DNA of 64,000 nucleotides, taken from Akkermansia muciniphila (lineage in GTDB: Bacteria > Verrucomicrobiota > Verrucomicrobiia > Limisphaerales > UBA9464). This document shows positions 55,244 to 64,000 of this stretch, piece by piece. The stretch spans positions 22,211 to 86,210 of the forward strand of contig CAMAUY010000006.1 in the NCBI GenBank assembly GCA_945861565.1, written 5' to 3'. Both the position numbers and the translations under genes were made by a program. Each line of letters begins with the position of its first letter. Position 1 is the stretch's first letter. The notes beneath the pieces are model-generated. The model did no database searches. It was not told the origin of the DNA and was given only the letters and a program-made list of their open reading frames with translations.

Positions 55244-56530
55244 TCATTTCGTTGCCGTCAGCGCTTGGTCAATATCCTCAACGATGTCATCAATGTGCTC
55301 TAGACCGACGCTGAGGCGGATGAGTTCGGGGGTAATGCCGCCGGCACGTTGCTGCTCCTCAGTGAGCTGTGAATGCGTCGTGGTCGCGGGATGAATCGCC
55401 AGGCTTTTCGCATCCCCCACGTTGGCGAGGTGCGAGAAGAGTTTCAATGCATCGACGAATCGGCTGCCGGCTTCTCGGCCGCCCTTGATGCCGAATACCA
55501 CAATGGCACCGCCTTTTCCGCGAAGGTACTTCTGGTTTTTTGCGAACTCGGGATCGTTGGGCAGCCCGGGGAATCGCACCCACTCGACGCGCGGGTGGGA
55601 CTGGAGGTGCTTGGCGACCGCAAGGGAGTTTTGACAATGACGCTCCATGCGCAGCGGGAGCGTCTCGATGCCCTGGAGAAACATCCACGAATTGTCCGGG
55701 GCGATACAGGCACCGAGATTGCGCAGCGGTACGGTACGCATCCGTAGAATGAACGCGAGAGGCCGCAACGGCTCCGGCAGATCCAGGCCCCAGCGGAGGC
55801 CGTGATAGCCGCTGTCGGGTGTCGTGTAAATTGGGTGTTTTCCCGCCGCCCAATTAAACCGGCCGCTGTCCACCACCACGCCGCCGATGCCCGTGCCATG
55901 CCCGCCGAACCATTTGGTCAACGAATGCACCACGATATCCGCGCCATGCTGGAGCGGTTGCGTCAGGTAGGGCGTCGAAAACGTCGAGTCCACGATCAGC
56001 GGGATGCCGCTCGCGCGGGCGATCTGGCCGACGGCGTCGAGATCCGTGATTTCGAGGGCCGGGTTCGAAACCGACTCGCAGAAGAGCGCGCGGGTCTTTG
56101 CATCAATTGCCCGCGCAAAGTTTTGGGGATCATTGGAGTCCACGAACTTCACGGTGATGCCGAGCGCGGGGAGGAGGGTGTCGAACTGGGTATAAGAGCC
56201 GCCATAAAGGTTGCGGGCCGAGACGATGTTATCCCCGGCCGCTGCCAGATTGATGATGGAATAGAAGATACCGCTGGTGCCCGAAGCCAAGCCCAGCCCT
56301 CCCATTTCGGGTGCGCCTTCGAGCAGGGCCACGCGCTTTTCCAACACGTCGGTCGTCGGATTCATGAGGCGGGTGTAAACATTGCCCAACTCCCGGAGAG
56401 CGAAAAGATTGGCCGCGTGCTCGGAGTTCTTGAAGACGAAGGAACTGGTCCGATAGATTGGCACTCCGCGGGAAAGTGTCGTGGGATCCGGCTGGGTGCC
56501 GCCGTGGAGGCAAAGAGTTTCGAGTTTCAT
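55244..56530 (-). CDS. metY: O-acetylhomoserine aminocarboxypropyltransferase (MetY)
   Basis: A 428-residue PLP enzyme of the Cys/Met metabolism family that makes homocysteine or methionine from O-acetylhomoserine and sulfide or methanethiol. It shows [95 protein letters not shown] and the Schiff-base lysine in [10 protein letters not shown] (about residue 205). [16 protein letters not shown] lies near the end. The track start at 56593 is replaced by the ATG at 56530 ([11 protein letters not shown]). It lies upstream of metX, and the leader contains a two-hairpin structure. Confidence 0.95.
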   Translation of the reverse strand: MKLETLCLHGGTQPDPTTLSRGVPIYRTSSFVFKNSEHAANLFALRELGNVYTRLMNPTTDVLEKRVALLEGAPEMGGLGLASGTSGIFYSIINLAAAGDNIVSARNLYGGSYTQFDTLLPALGITVKFVDSNDPQNFARAIDAKTRALFCESVSNPALEITDLDAVGQIARASGIPLIVDSTFSTPYLTQPLQHGADIVVHSLTKWFGGHGTGIGGVVVDSGRFNWAAGKHPIYTTPDSGYHGLRWGLDLPEPLRPLAFILRMRTVPLRNLGACIAPDNSWMFLQGIETLPLRMERHCQNSLAVAKHLQSHPRVEWVRFPGLPNDPEFAKNQKYLRGKGGAIVVFGIKGGREAGSRFVDALKLFSHLANVGDAKSLAIHPATTTHSQLTEEQQRAGGITPELIRLSVGLEHIDDIVEDIDQALTATK

Positions 56531-56628
56531 ACGGGGGGGCGGTTTATTATCAATGATGGGCACGTCGAACAACAAGTTTCGGGCGCACCCCAAAAGGCCG
56601 GGTGGATGACAAAAATCTTCACGAGTTC

Positions 56629-56720
56629 CAGCATCACCCCCGTTCCTCCTGCAAACGGGTCGATGCCTTGATCGGGCTCTTCCCGACCGGAGCCACCCGG
56701 TAGGATTCGCATGCGAAGCC
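56629..56720 (-). promoter_or_regulatory. Candidate structured leader of metY
   Basis: On the minus strand an extended hairpin is formed by GCATC...CCCGTT / AACGGG...GATGC (56631-56666) around a loop containing GGAGG. Upstream is TCGGG AAGAG CCCGA (56672-56686), and then a 12-bp palindrome TTCGCATGCGAA (56706-56717). It sits about 100-190 bp ahead of metY. It does not match the SAM-I, SAM-II or SAH consensus that I can recall. It could be regulatory or merely repeat-derived. Confidence 0.35.
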
Positions 56721-56728
56721 GCGAAGCA

Positions 56729-56949
56729 AAGCAGAGGGCTTGGTCAAAACGTCTCCGGACAGCGTTCGAGTCGAAACGCAAAGTGCCGGGGGGAAGAACC
56801 GCGGATTCACACGGATTGACGCGGATAAGAGGAAGCCGTTGCCGCTCACTTTCTGAATGAGTGCCCGGAATCAGCGTTTATCGGCGTTCATCCGTGGTTC
56901 CAAACTCCGGTTCATTGGATTACTGGAATATCCAAGCAGAGGGCTTGGT
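56729..56949. repeat. 16-bp direct repeats flanking palindromic copy C
   Basis: AAGCAGAGGGCTTGGT occurs exactly at 56729-56744 and 56934-56949, 205 bp apart, with repeat copy C between them. This could be a duplicated insertion site or recombination remnant. Confidence 0.65.
56796..56910. repeat. Palindromic repeat family, copy C
   Basis: The left arm begins GAACCGCGGATTCACACGGA; the right arm is GCGTTCATCCGTGGTTCC followed by AAACTCCGGTT as in copy A. Arms are imperfect reverse complements with a longer loop than copy B. It lies in the ~620-bp gap between metY and the sulfatase gene, bracketed by a 16-bp direct repeat. Confidence 0.7.
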
Positions 56950-57010
56950 GAGGTCATTTGTTGAAGGAGTGCGGTGCGTTAGGAGAAAAATGGATCATTC
57001 CTTGGGAAGG

Positions 57011-57031
57011 TATGTCTAGCGAATAGACATA
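57011..57031. repeat. Perfect inverted repeat TATGTCTA-GCGAA-TAGACATA
   Basis: Eight-base perfect arms around a 5-nt spacer in the gap downstream of the sulfatase gene. It could be an operator or part of the terminator region. Confidence 0.5.
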
Positions 57032-57037
57032 TTTCAT

Positions 57038-57069
57038 CAAAAAAAAGCTGAAAAACTGAATCTTTTCAG
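57038..57069 (-). terminator. Possible AT-rich terminator after the sulfatase gene
   Basis: CTGAAAA (57048-57054) pairs with TTTTCAG (57063-57069). Read on the minus strand it is followed by CTTTTTTTT. The stem is AT-rich and weak, so the call is tentative. It lies about 90 bp past the sulfatase stop. Confidence 0.4.
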
Positions 57070-57155
57070 ATTTTTGTCCCACACCCCAAAAGGCCGCAGG
57101 ACGCGCGATCCGACTCCCGCATCCAATTCTATGGTGCTATCATAGATCGCCCGCA

Positions 57156-58634
<1,479 letters not shown>

Positions 58635-58831
58635 CCTGGGCATATAGCATTGCATCACGGATGAATCGAGAGCCGTCAATTCCTTTCTTTCCCGCCGTGG
58701 AGATGATGACTCAGGGCTGCGTGACGATATCAAACGGGGACCTGCCGTTCCCTCAACCGGGCGGGAAATTAGAAGTGTCGCACTTGGAAGTTGCCCTCAA
58801 TCGCGAAACCGCTCAAATCTTAGCCCGATCA

Positions 58832-59791
58832 ATGACTCGCGTCCTCCTTTCCACCACTTCGTTCCAGGACACGCCTGGCATCCACCACGAAATGCTCGCG
58901 GCCACCGGCTATGAGATTGTCCGCGAACGGGGTCCGCTCCCGGAATCGAAAATGCTGGAACTCGCGGGCCAGTTTGATGCCTACCTGTGTGGTGACGATG
59001 CCTTGACCCGAGCGGTCATCGCCAAGTCGCTGCCGCGGCTAAAAGTTATCTCCAAATACGGTATCGGACTCGATAAAATCGACGTTTCCGCTGCCACCGA
59101 GCTGAAAGTGCCGGTGCTTTTCACGCCTGGAGTTAACCATACGACTGTTGCCGAGCACTGCTTCGCCTTGTTGCTTGCGGCTGTGCGCAATCTCGTCGTT
59201 GAGGCCAATCACACCGCAGCGGGTCGCTGGACGCGCATTACGGGCCACGAAGTCTGCGGCAAGACGCTGGCGATTGTCGGCTTCGGCCGGATCGGGAAGG
59301 AGGTCGCCGTCCGTGCCCACGCTTTTGGCTTGAAACTCATCGGCTACGGCAATTATTGGGACGAGGATTTTGCGCGCTGGTATGGCATAGAACGTGTCAC
59401 CCACTTTGATGACGCCCTCCGCCGCGCAGACTTCGTCTCCCTGCACACCAAGCTTACACCGGCCACGAAGCACCTCATCAATGCGGGGAACATCCGGCTG
59501 CTCAAGAAAGGTGCAGTGATCGTCAATTGTGCTCGTGGTGAAATCATTGAGCTCTCGGCGCTCGTTGAAGTCCTCAAATCGGGGCATCTGCTCGCCTACG
59601 CCGCCGACGTGCTTGACCAGGAGCCCCCCCCCCCGAACCACCCGCTGCTGGGCCTGCCCAATGTGGTCATAACTCCGCATATCGGATCGCGCACTCACGA
59701 GAGCGTCCAGCGCCAGGCCAGTTGCGCGGTGGAAAACCTCACTCTCTTCTTCGCCGGCCGGAAGCCCATTGCCCAGGCGAACGAAATCTAA
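58832..59791 (+). CDS. D-isomer-specific 2-hydroxyacid dehydrogenase
   Basis: A 319-residue NAD(P)-dependent dehydrogenase resembling D-3-phosphoglycerate or glyoxylate/hydroxypyruvate reductases. ISKYGIGLDKIDVSAATELKVPV and GVNHTTVAEHCFALLLA come from the catalytic domain. The nucleotide loop is AIVGFGRIGKEVAVRAHAFG. The active-site residues are NCARGEIIEL (Arg), DVLDQEP (Glu) and TPHIGSRTHESVQ (His). The ATG at 58832 is preferred over the track start at 58625, which adds 69 unrelated codons. The EPPPPNHP segment is encoded over an 11-C run. It is the first gene of a four-gene + strand operon. Confidence 0.92.
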   Translation: MTRVLLSTTSFQDTPGIHHEMLAATGYEIVRERGPLPESKMLELAGQFDAYLCGDDALTRAVIAKSLPRLKVISKYGIGLDKIDVSAATELKVPVLFTPGVNHTTVAEHCFALLLAAVRNLVVEANHTAAGRWTRITGHEVCGKTLAIVGFGRIGKEVAVRAHAFGLKLIGYGNYWDEDFARWYGIERVTHFDDALRRADFVSLHTKLTPATKHLINAGNIRLLKKGAVIVNCARGEIIELSALVEVLKSGHLLAYAADVLDQEPPPPNHPLLGLPNVVITPHIGSRTHESVQRQASCAVENLTLFFAGRKPIAQANEI

Positions 59792-59816
59792 AGCGCCAAG
59801 CCCCTCTCTTACTCCC

Positions 59817-60914
59817 ATGCCTGATACCTACTTCATCGTCCCCGAGTCGCAGCACAACGGCCTGGTCCAGGCGGCATACTGCCAACGAGGATTCCATACG
59901 GATGAAGCGGCCGAGGGCACGCGCCTTTGCGCGGAAGCCGCCCGCCACGGTATCCGCACCCATAATGGCATCAAGGCCCTCCATCTCGACCACCTTTTCG
60001 GCTCGGGCTCAAAGGGGTGCGTGCCCGGTGCCCAGATCGAGGAGCGATCCTCGCGCTTTGCTGCGGCCAAGATTTGGAATGCCAATAAGAAGCTCGGACC
60101 GGCCACCGCCTATCGCGCAATGGCAGAGGCCTCCCGTCTCGCCGATCAGTACGGCGTTGGCATCGTGTCCGTCGATAACGCGTTCCACTACCTTTGGGGC
60201 GGCGGTTACGTGATGCAGGCCGCGCAGCAGGGGTACATTGCCTATACGAACTGCACGGCTTCCCTCGCCGAGGTCGTCCCCTTTGGCGGCAAGTTCCCCA
60301 CTCTCGGTACGAACCCCCACTCGTGGGCTTTTCCAACGACGGATGCTATCGGCTACCCGCTCGTCATCGATTGGGCGACATCGGTCGTGGCGATGGGCCG
60401 CGTGCAGCAACTGAAACGCGAGGGCAAACCGCTCCCACCGATGGCTGCGGTCGATAAGAATGGCAGCCCTACCACGGATCCGGGCCAGGCGGTTTCACTT
60501 TTGCCGTTCGGGGCTCACAAAGGCTACGGACTCTCGCTGATCAACGAAATCGTCGCGGGTTTCATTGGCGGCTCCCTCCCGACCCTTCGCAGCCGCTGGG
60601 AACAACAGCCTGAGGAAAAACACACGTGCGCGTTCTTCTTTCAGGTTATCCACCCCGACGCCATCAGCGGCGGTGCTTTCGCCAAAGGTCGCAATCAGCA
60701 ACAGAATGTGAAGGCCGTGATCGCCGACATCCTCAGTCACGGTAACGAGCAATGTCTGCTTCCGGGTCAGCTTGAAGCCGACTGGGCGAAGAAGACCGCC
60801 GCCGCGGGGGGACTGCTCTTCTCGCGGGCTGAGATCGACGCATTCAATGAACTAGCTAAGGAAGCGGGTCAACCGCTTTGGCAGGCCGACGCCTTTAAAT
60901 CGATTGTTGTTTAG
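59817..60914 (+). CDS. Ldh-family (malate/L-lactate/ureidoglycolate-type) oxidoreductase
   Basis: A 365-residue NAD(P)-dependent oxidoreductase of the type-2 malate/lactate dehydrogenase family. Typical blocks are an N-terminal helical part with ARHGIRTHNGIKALHLDHLF, YGVGIVSVDNAFHYLWGGGYVMQAAQQGYIAYTNCTA quoted in part (FHYLWGGGYVMQAA), the LGTNPHSWAFP substrate loop, VIDWATSVVAMGRVQ, and LLPFGAHKGYGLSLINEIVAG. Family members reduce varied 2-oxoacids, including dioxo-sugar acids. The ATG at 59817 lies 26 bp after the dehydrogenase gene, which replaces the track start inside that gene. It is probably co-transcribed with the sugar kinase. Confidence 0.92.
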   Translation: MPDTYFIVPESQHNGLVQAAYCQRGFHTDEAAEGTRLCAEAARHGIRTHNGIKALHLDHLFGSGSKGCVPGAQIEERSSRFAAAKIWNANKKLGPATAYRAMAEASRLADQYGVGIVSVDNAFHYLWGGGYVMQAAQQGYIAYTNCTASLAEVVPFGGKFPTLGTNPHSWAFPTTDAIGYPLVIDWATSVVAMGRVQQLKREGKPLPPMAAVDKNGSPTTDPGQAVSLLPFGAHKGYGLSLINEIVAGFIGGSLPTLRSRWEQQPEEKHTCAFFFQVIHPDAISGGAFAKGRNQQQNVKAVIADILSHGNEQCLLPGQLEADWAKKTAAAGGLLFSRAEIDAFNELAKEAGQPLWQADAFKSIVV

Positions 60915-60991
60915 TATTTCTGACTCAATGATTCAACGCACTCGACCCATGTGTTCTGCGTTGCCATTGGAATCACTTCTATCACTTCTTT

Positions 60992-62089
60992 ATGAGCCTA
61001 CCCGTCAAACCTGCTAAATCCGTCGCGTTCGACCAGATTTCCCTCGGAGAAATTATGCTCCGCCTGGATCCGGGCGAGGGGAGGGTCCGCACCGCCCGCA
61101 GCTTCACCGCATGGGAAGGTGGCGGCGAATACAATACTTCCCGCGGACTGCGGAAATGCTTCGGGCTTAGAACCGCCGTTTGCACTGCCTTCGTCGACAA
61201 CGAGGTCGGGCACCTGATCGAGGATTTCATCATGCAGGGTGGAGTCGCCACCGACTTGATCCAATGGCGTGACGACGACGGAATTGGCCGCACGGTCCGC
61301 AATGGCCTGAATTTCACCGAACGTGGTTTCGGCATCCGCGGGGCGGTCGGCGTGCCCGACCGCGGCAATACCGCTGCCTCGCAACTCAAGCCGGGTGACT
61401 TCGACTGGGATCACATCTTTGGGACGCTCGGTGTTCGATGGTTCCACACCGGCGGCATCTTCGCCGCTCTCTCCGCCTCGACTGCGGAACTCACGGTCGA
61501 GGCCGTCCAGGCCGCCAAAAAACACGGTACGATCGTCTCCTACGACCTTAACTACCGACCCTCGCTTTGGAAGACCATCGGCGGACTCAAGAAGGCTCGC
61601 GAAATCAACCGTGAGATTGCCAAATATGTCGATGTCATGCTCGGTAATGAAGAGGACTTCACCGCGTCGTTGGGCTTCGAGGTAAAGGGCGTGGATCATA
61701 CCCTCTCCGGCATCGAGACCGGCGCCTTCAAACAAATGATCGAAACCGCGGTAAAGGAGTTCCCTAATTTCCAGGTCGCTGCGACCACTCTGCGGCGCGT
61801 GATAACGGCGACGAAAAACGACTGGAGCGCCATCCTCTGGCACGATGGTAAATTCTTTGAGAGCCGGAAATATGATGAATTGGAAATTCTCGACCGCGTC
61901 GGCGGCGGCGACAGCTTCGCTTCCGGATTGCAGTTCGGTTTCATGCAGTTCAACGACGCACAGCAGGCGGTTGATTACGGTGCCGCCCATGGTGCCCTGG
62001 CCTCGACGACGCCCGGTGACACATCAATGGCCACCCGCAAGGAAGTCGAAAAACAGATTAGCGGCGGCGGTGCCCGCGTCGTGCGGTAA
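60992..62089 (+). CDS. PfkB-family sugar kinase, 2-keto-3-deoxygluconate kinase-like
   Basis: A 365-residue ribokinase-fold kinase. FDQISLGEIMLRLDPGEGRVR and WEGGGEYNTSRGLRKCFGLRTAV form the sugar-binding N terminus. The C-terminal ATP and catalytic block is EILDRVGGGDSFASGLQFGF, with the catalytic Asp in GGGDSF. Similarity of the N-terminal pattern (GE-ML-L-P, GG-E-N) points to KdgK-like enzymes that phosphorylate 2-keto-3-deoxy acids, the convergence point of uronate breakdown. The specificity is inferred. It lies 78 bp after the Ldh-type gene and 31 bp before the beta-helix gene. Confidence 0.9.
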   Translation: MSLPVKPAKSVAFDQISLGEIMLRLDPGEGRVRTARSFTAWEGGGEYNTSRGLRKCFGLRTAVCTAFVDNEVGHLIEDFIMQGGVATDLIQWRDDDGIGRTVRNGLNFTERGFGIRGAVGVPDRGNTAASQLKPGDFDWDHIFGTLGVRWFHTGGIFAALSASTAELTVEAVQAAKKHGTIVSYDLNYRPSLWKTIGGLKKAREINREIAKYVDVMLGNEEDFTASLGFEVKGVDHTLSGIETGAFKQMIETAVKEFPNFQVAATTLRRVITATKNDWSAILWHDGKFFESRKYDELEILDRVGGGDSFASGLQFGFMQFNDAQQAVDYGAAHGALASTTPGDTSMATRKEVEKQISGGGARVVR

Positions 62090-62119
62090 TACGTTACACC
62101 CGCGGAAGGAAATAAATCG

Positions 62120-63493
62120 ATGCCTGCCCGTCTCGTAATAAAAGCAAATTCCAATCTCCTCCGCTGGCCCCGCGGTTGCGTGACTGCCTGGTTTTACGGA
62201 GTAATTGCGTCGCTCGCCGTCGTTCTGCATGCAGCGGAGCGTCCCGCCGTTTCAGTTCCCCGGGCGACTTCGGGCGATACCGCCATTGAGCCGGACTGGT
62301 CGCAGCGACTCACGATTACGGTCGGGCCCAACGGTGCGGATTTGGTCGGCACCGGTGACCGGGTGCTGCAGGCAGCGGTGGATTACGTGGCACGCCTTGG
62401 CGGTGGCACGGTGAATGTGCTGCCCGGGATCTATCGTTTGCGGAACGCCGTGTATCTCCAATCGAAGGTGCGCCTTGTTGGCAGTGGTTCGGAGACGGTG
62501 CTGATCAAAGAGCCTTCGGCAAAAACGATGCTCGCCGAGGACAGTGATTGGTATGATCAGGAGATCACGCTGCTGGACGCGAGTGGTTTCGCGGTCGGAG
62601 ATGGCGTATGTCTCCGCGCTAAAAATCCAGACACCGGTGGCGAAACGGTGGTCAAGCGGACGTTGATTGCCCGCCACGGCCAACGTTTCAAATTGGACCG
62701 ACCGTTGCGCGAAAACTTCTGGAAACTGGGCAACGCGACGGTTTCGACGCTCTTCCCCATTCTCAGTGGTGAATTCATTTCCGACATCGTCATCGAGAAT
62801 CTCGTGCTCGATGGCAACAAACCGCACAACGACAACCTGAACGGCAACTACGCCGGCTGCATTTTTCTACAGGATTGCAATCGCATCACGATCCGCGGGG
62901 TGCAGGCGCGCAACTATAACGGCGACGGGATTAGTTGGCAGATTTGCCATGATGTGCTCGTCGAGAACTGCGTTTCGGAAAATCATGCCGGCCTCGGCCT
63001 CCATCCGGGTTCGGGTTCGCAGCGCCCGATTATTCGCAACTGTCGGCTGGAAGGAAACGACATAGGTATCTTCTTTTGCTGGGGTGTGAAGTACGGTCTG
63101 GCGGAGAATAACCGACTTATCAGCAACCGCGTTGGGGTCTCGATCGGCCATCGGGACACGGATAATCTCGTGACGCGGAATGAGATTCTGCGCAGCTCGC
63201 AGGTGGGGGTGCTCTTTCGGCCCGAACGCGGCAAGGACTTCGCCGGCCATCGCAATCGCATTGAGAACAATCGCATCGTCGATAGCGGTTCGACCAACGG
63301 AGTGGCCATCGATGTCCAGGGCGCGACCGAAGCCGTGGTTCTGTCGGGGAACGAGATCCTGGAGACGCGGGAACCGGCCGGCCGCATCGCGGTGCGCCTC
63401 GGAGCGGCATCAAAATTGATCCAGGTTCAGAACAATCAGATCACGGGCTTCGCGACCGCGGTCAAGCAACTCTCCGAGCCTGATCCCCGGTGA
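62120..63493 (+). CDS. Exported right-handed parallel beta-helix protein (paralogue of 16931-18250)
   Basis: A 457-residue beta-helix protein with an N-terminal signal (VTAWFYGVIASLAVVLHAAE). The opening [20 protein letters not shown] matches the first helical turn of pectate-lyase-like proteins. Later turns include [42 protein letters not shown] and AGHRNRIENNRIVDSGS, all nearly identical to the 17-kb paralogue. This copy closes an operon with the 2-hydroxyacid dehydrogenase, Ldh-type enzyme and KDG-type kinase, which suggests it acts outside the cytoplasm on a glycan whose products enter that pathway. Lyase, hydrolase or epimerase activity cannot be told from sequence. Confidence 0.9.
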   Translation: MPARLVIKANSNLLRWPRGCVTAWFYGVIASLAVVLHAAERPAVSVPRATSGDTAIEPDWSQRLTITVGPNGADLVGTGDRVLQAAVDYVARLGGGTVNVLPGIYRLRNAVYLQSKVRLVGSGSETVLIKEPSAKTMLAEDSDWYDQEITLLDASGFAVGDGVCLRAKNPDTGGETVVKRTLIARHGQRFKLDRPLRENFWKLGNATVSTLFPILSGEFISDIVIENLVLDGNKPHNDNLNGNYAGCIFLQDCNRITIRGVQARNYNGDGISWQICHDVLVENCVSENHAGLGLHPGSGSQRPIIRNCRLEGNDIGIFFCWGVKYGLAENNRLISNRVGVSIGHRDTDNLVTRNEILRSSQVGVLFRPERGKDFAGHRNRIENNRIVDSGSTNGVAIDVQGATEAVVLSGNEILETREPAGRIAVRLGAASKLIQVQNNQITGFATAVKQLSEPDPR

Positions 63494-64000
63494 AAAGATT
63501 GTCTCAGGGTACTGCGCTTGAATCGTTTTGAACAGCAGCACACAAAGAGAACGAAGATTGTTCCTGTCTTTGTCGGCCTTCGTTTCCTTCTGTCGTCATT
63601 CCGACAACTTCCGGATGCTCCGTTTCGGAGGGGTGTAAGACAAAGATCTGATTCCGTTGAAAAACAGGCGATTTTCTTGGCATGAAATCTCTAGGTCGCT
63701 GTGGGGCAGGACTCCCTCCTGCCGGTTTCGGGAGTTTTTGACTCCGCGAACCCGAATACTCGCGCGAAGTCCCGAAGCCGCGAAGAAAGCAGGAATTGGG
63801 AAATCCGCCGACGGGTGGGCCCTTTGGCGCGACAGATCGCTGCCGAAGTAGGTTCAGACCTCAGTAAAACCGGCAAAATCGGATAGTAAGACGCGGAAGT
63901 TCAATTCCGTGAAAGTGACGATAAACGGAGGCGCGCGGCGGCGCGGTTTTCAGACCGTTTTCCCCCCACTCAACCCGGGTGGGCTTTAGGTTTTCTGCGG
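63494..64000. other. Non-coding tail of window
   Basis: About 500 bp without a convincing gene. Short overlapping frames (63657-63886) lack family features. GGCAGGA/TCCTGCC forms a small hairpin near 63703-63721. No terminator with a T-tract is obvious after the beta-helix gene. Confidence 0.5.

Noticed and set aside
56527-56781. 84-aa ORF in the metY leader (MRFDSNAVRRRF...)
   Set aside because: It has no family similarity that I recognise and overlaps hairpins and the metY start; more likely non-coding leader.
56531-56800. SAM-I, SAM-II or SAH riboswitch before metY
   Set aside because: I looked for the GGCAACC core of SAM-I and for SAM-II and SAH consensus elements and did not find them; only unclassified hairpins remain.
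60998-61990. 330-aa minus-strand ORF
   Set aside because: It is antisense to the PfkB-family kinase, whose motifs are complete.

Overview
The window looks like a chromosomal segment of a Verrucomicrobiota bacterium, probably a Limisphaerales/Pedosphaera-type soil or freshwater lineage. The evidence is two 'planctomycete-type' cytochrome pairs (DUF1549/DUF1553 + DUF1501, and DUF1587/1592/1588/1585 + DUF1552), three prepilin-like proteins with the [17 protein letters not shown] leader (two with the C-terminal DG motif), a chlamydia-like long GreA fusion, and moderately high G+C. I see no tRNA, rRNA, CRISPR array, prophage or complete insertion sequence. The taxonomic call is an inference from gene content.

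Layout. 1-5.9 kb (+): 3' end of a TPR protein, a DUF2203 protein, a DegT-type aminotransferase, a SNF2 helicase and its SWIM zinc-finger partner. 6.0-9.0 kb (-): an OLD-like ATPase/TOPRIM protein and RsgA. 9.3-22.5 kb (+): glycerate kinase, the PSD1-DUF1501 pair, an exported amidohydrolase, a beta-helix protein, a prepilin-like protein, DUF72, a family 2 glycosyltransferase and a PQQ-type propeller. 22.6-28.4 kb (-): DUF1552 and a very large DUF1592-type cytochrome protein. 28.7 kb (+): a sigma-70 factor behind an AT-rich promoter region. 29.7-31.9 kb (-): a DUF485/acetate-type symporter pair. 32.3-39.2 kb (-): a housekeeping run pgk-rplM-rpsI-(terminator)-argC-grpE-dnaJ-rsmE-glycosyltransferase 9. 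39.4-42.7 kb: an aspartyl-protease gene interrupted by an in-frame TAG, a prepilin-like gene, a YwqK/MORN-type protein, a small membrane protein and several palindromic repeats. 43-47.8 kb: the GreA fusion (-), then rsmB, engB and a prepilin-like gene (+). 48-48.9 kb: a frameshifted propeller remnant. 48.9-56.5 kb (-): cyclase-family hydrolase, alpha-carbonic anhydrase, an esterase-lactonase fusion, a second SMP-30 lactonase, metX and metY. 57.1-58.6 kb (-): a sulfatase. 58.8-63.5 kb (+): a compact cluster of D-2-hydroxyacid dehydrogenase, Ldh-type oxidoreductase, KDG-type sugar kinase and a second beta-helix protein. 63.5-64.0 kb: no gene seen.

Functionally the window combines core information-processing genes with an accessory carbohydrate-handling repertoire: sulfatase, two closely related beta-helix proteins, lactonases, KDG-type kinase, glycerate kinase and exported cytochrome/DUF1501 pairs. 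The 57-63.5 kb cluster and the beta-helix paralogue at 17 kb are the best candidates for a little-described catabolic system. The other unusual layer is non-coding: a 160-bp multi-hairpin element with terminal inverted repeats, a three-copy palindromic repeat family, a repeat pair sitting at gene 3' ends, and a structured leader before metY.
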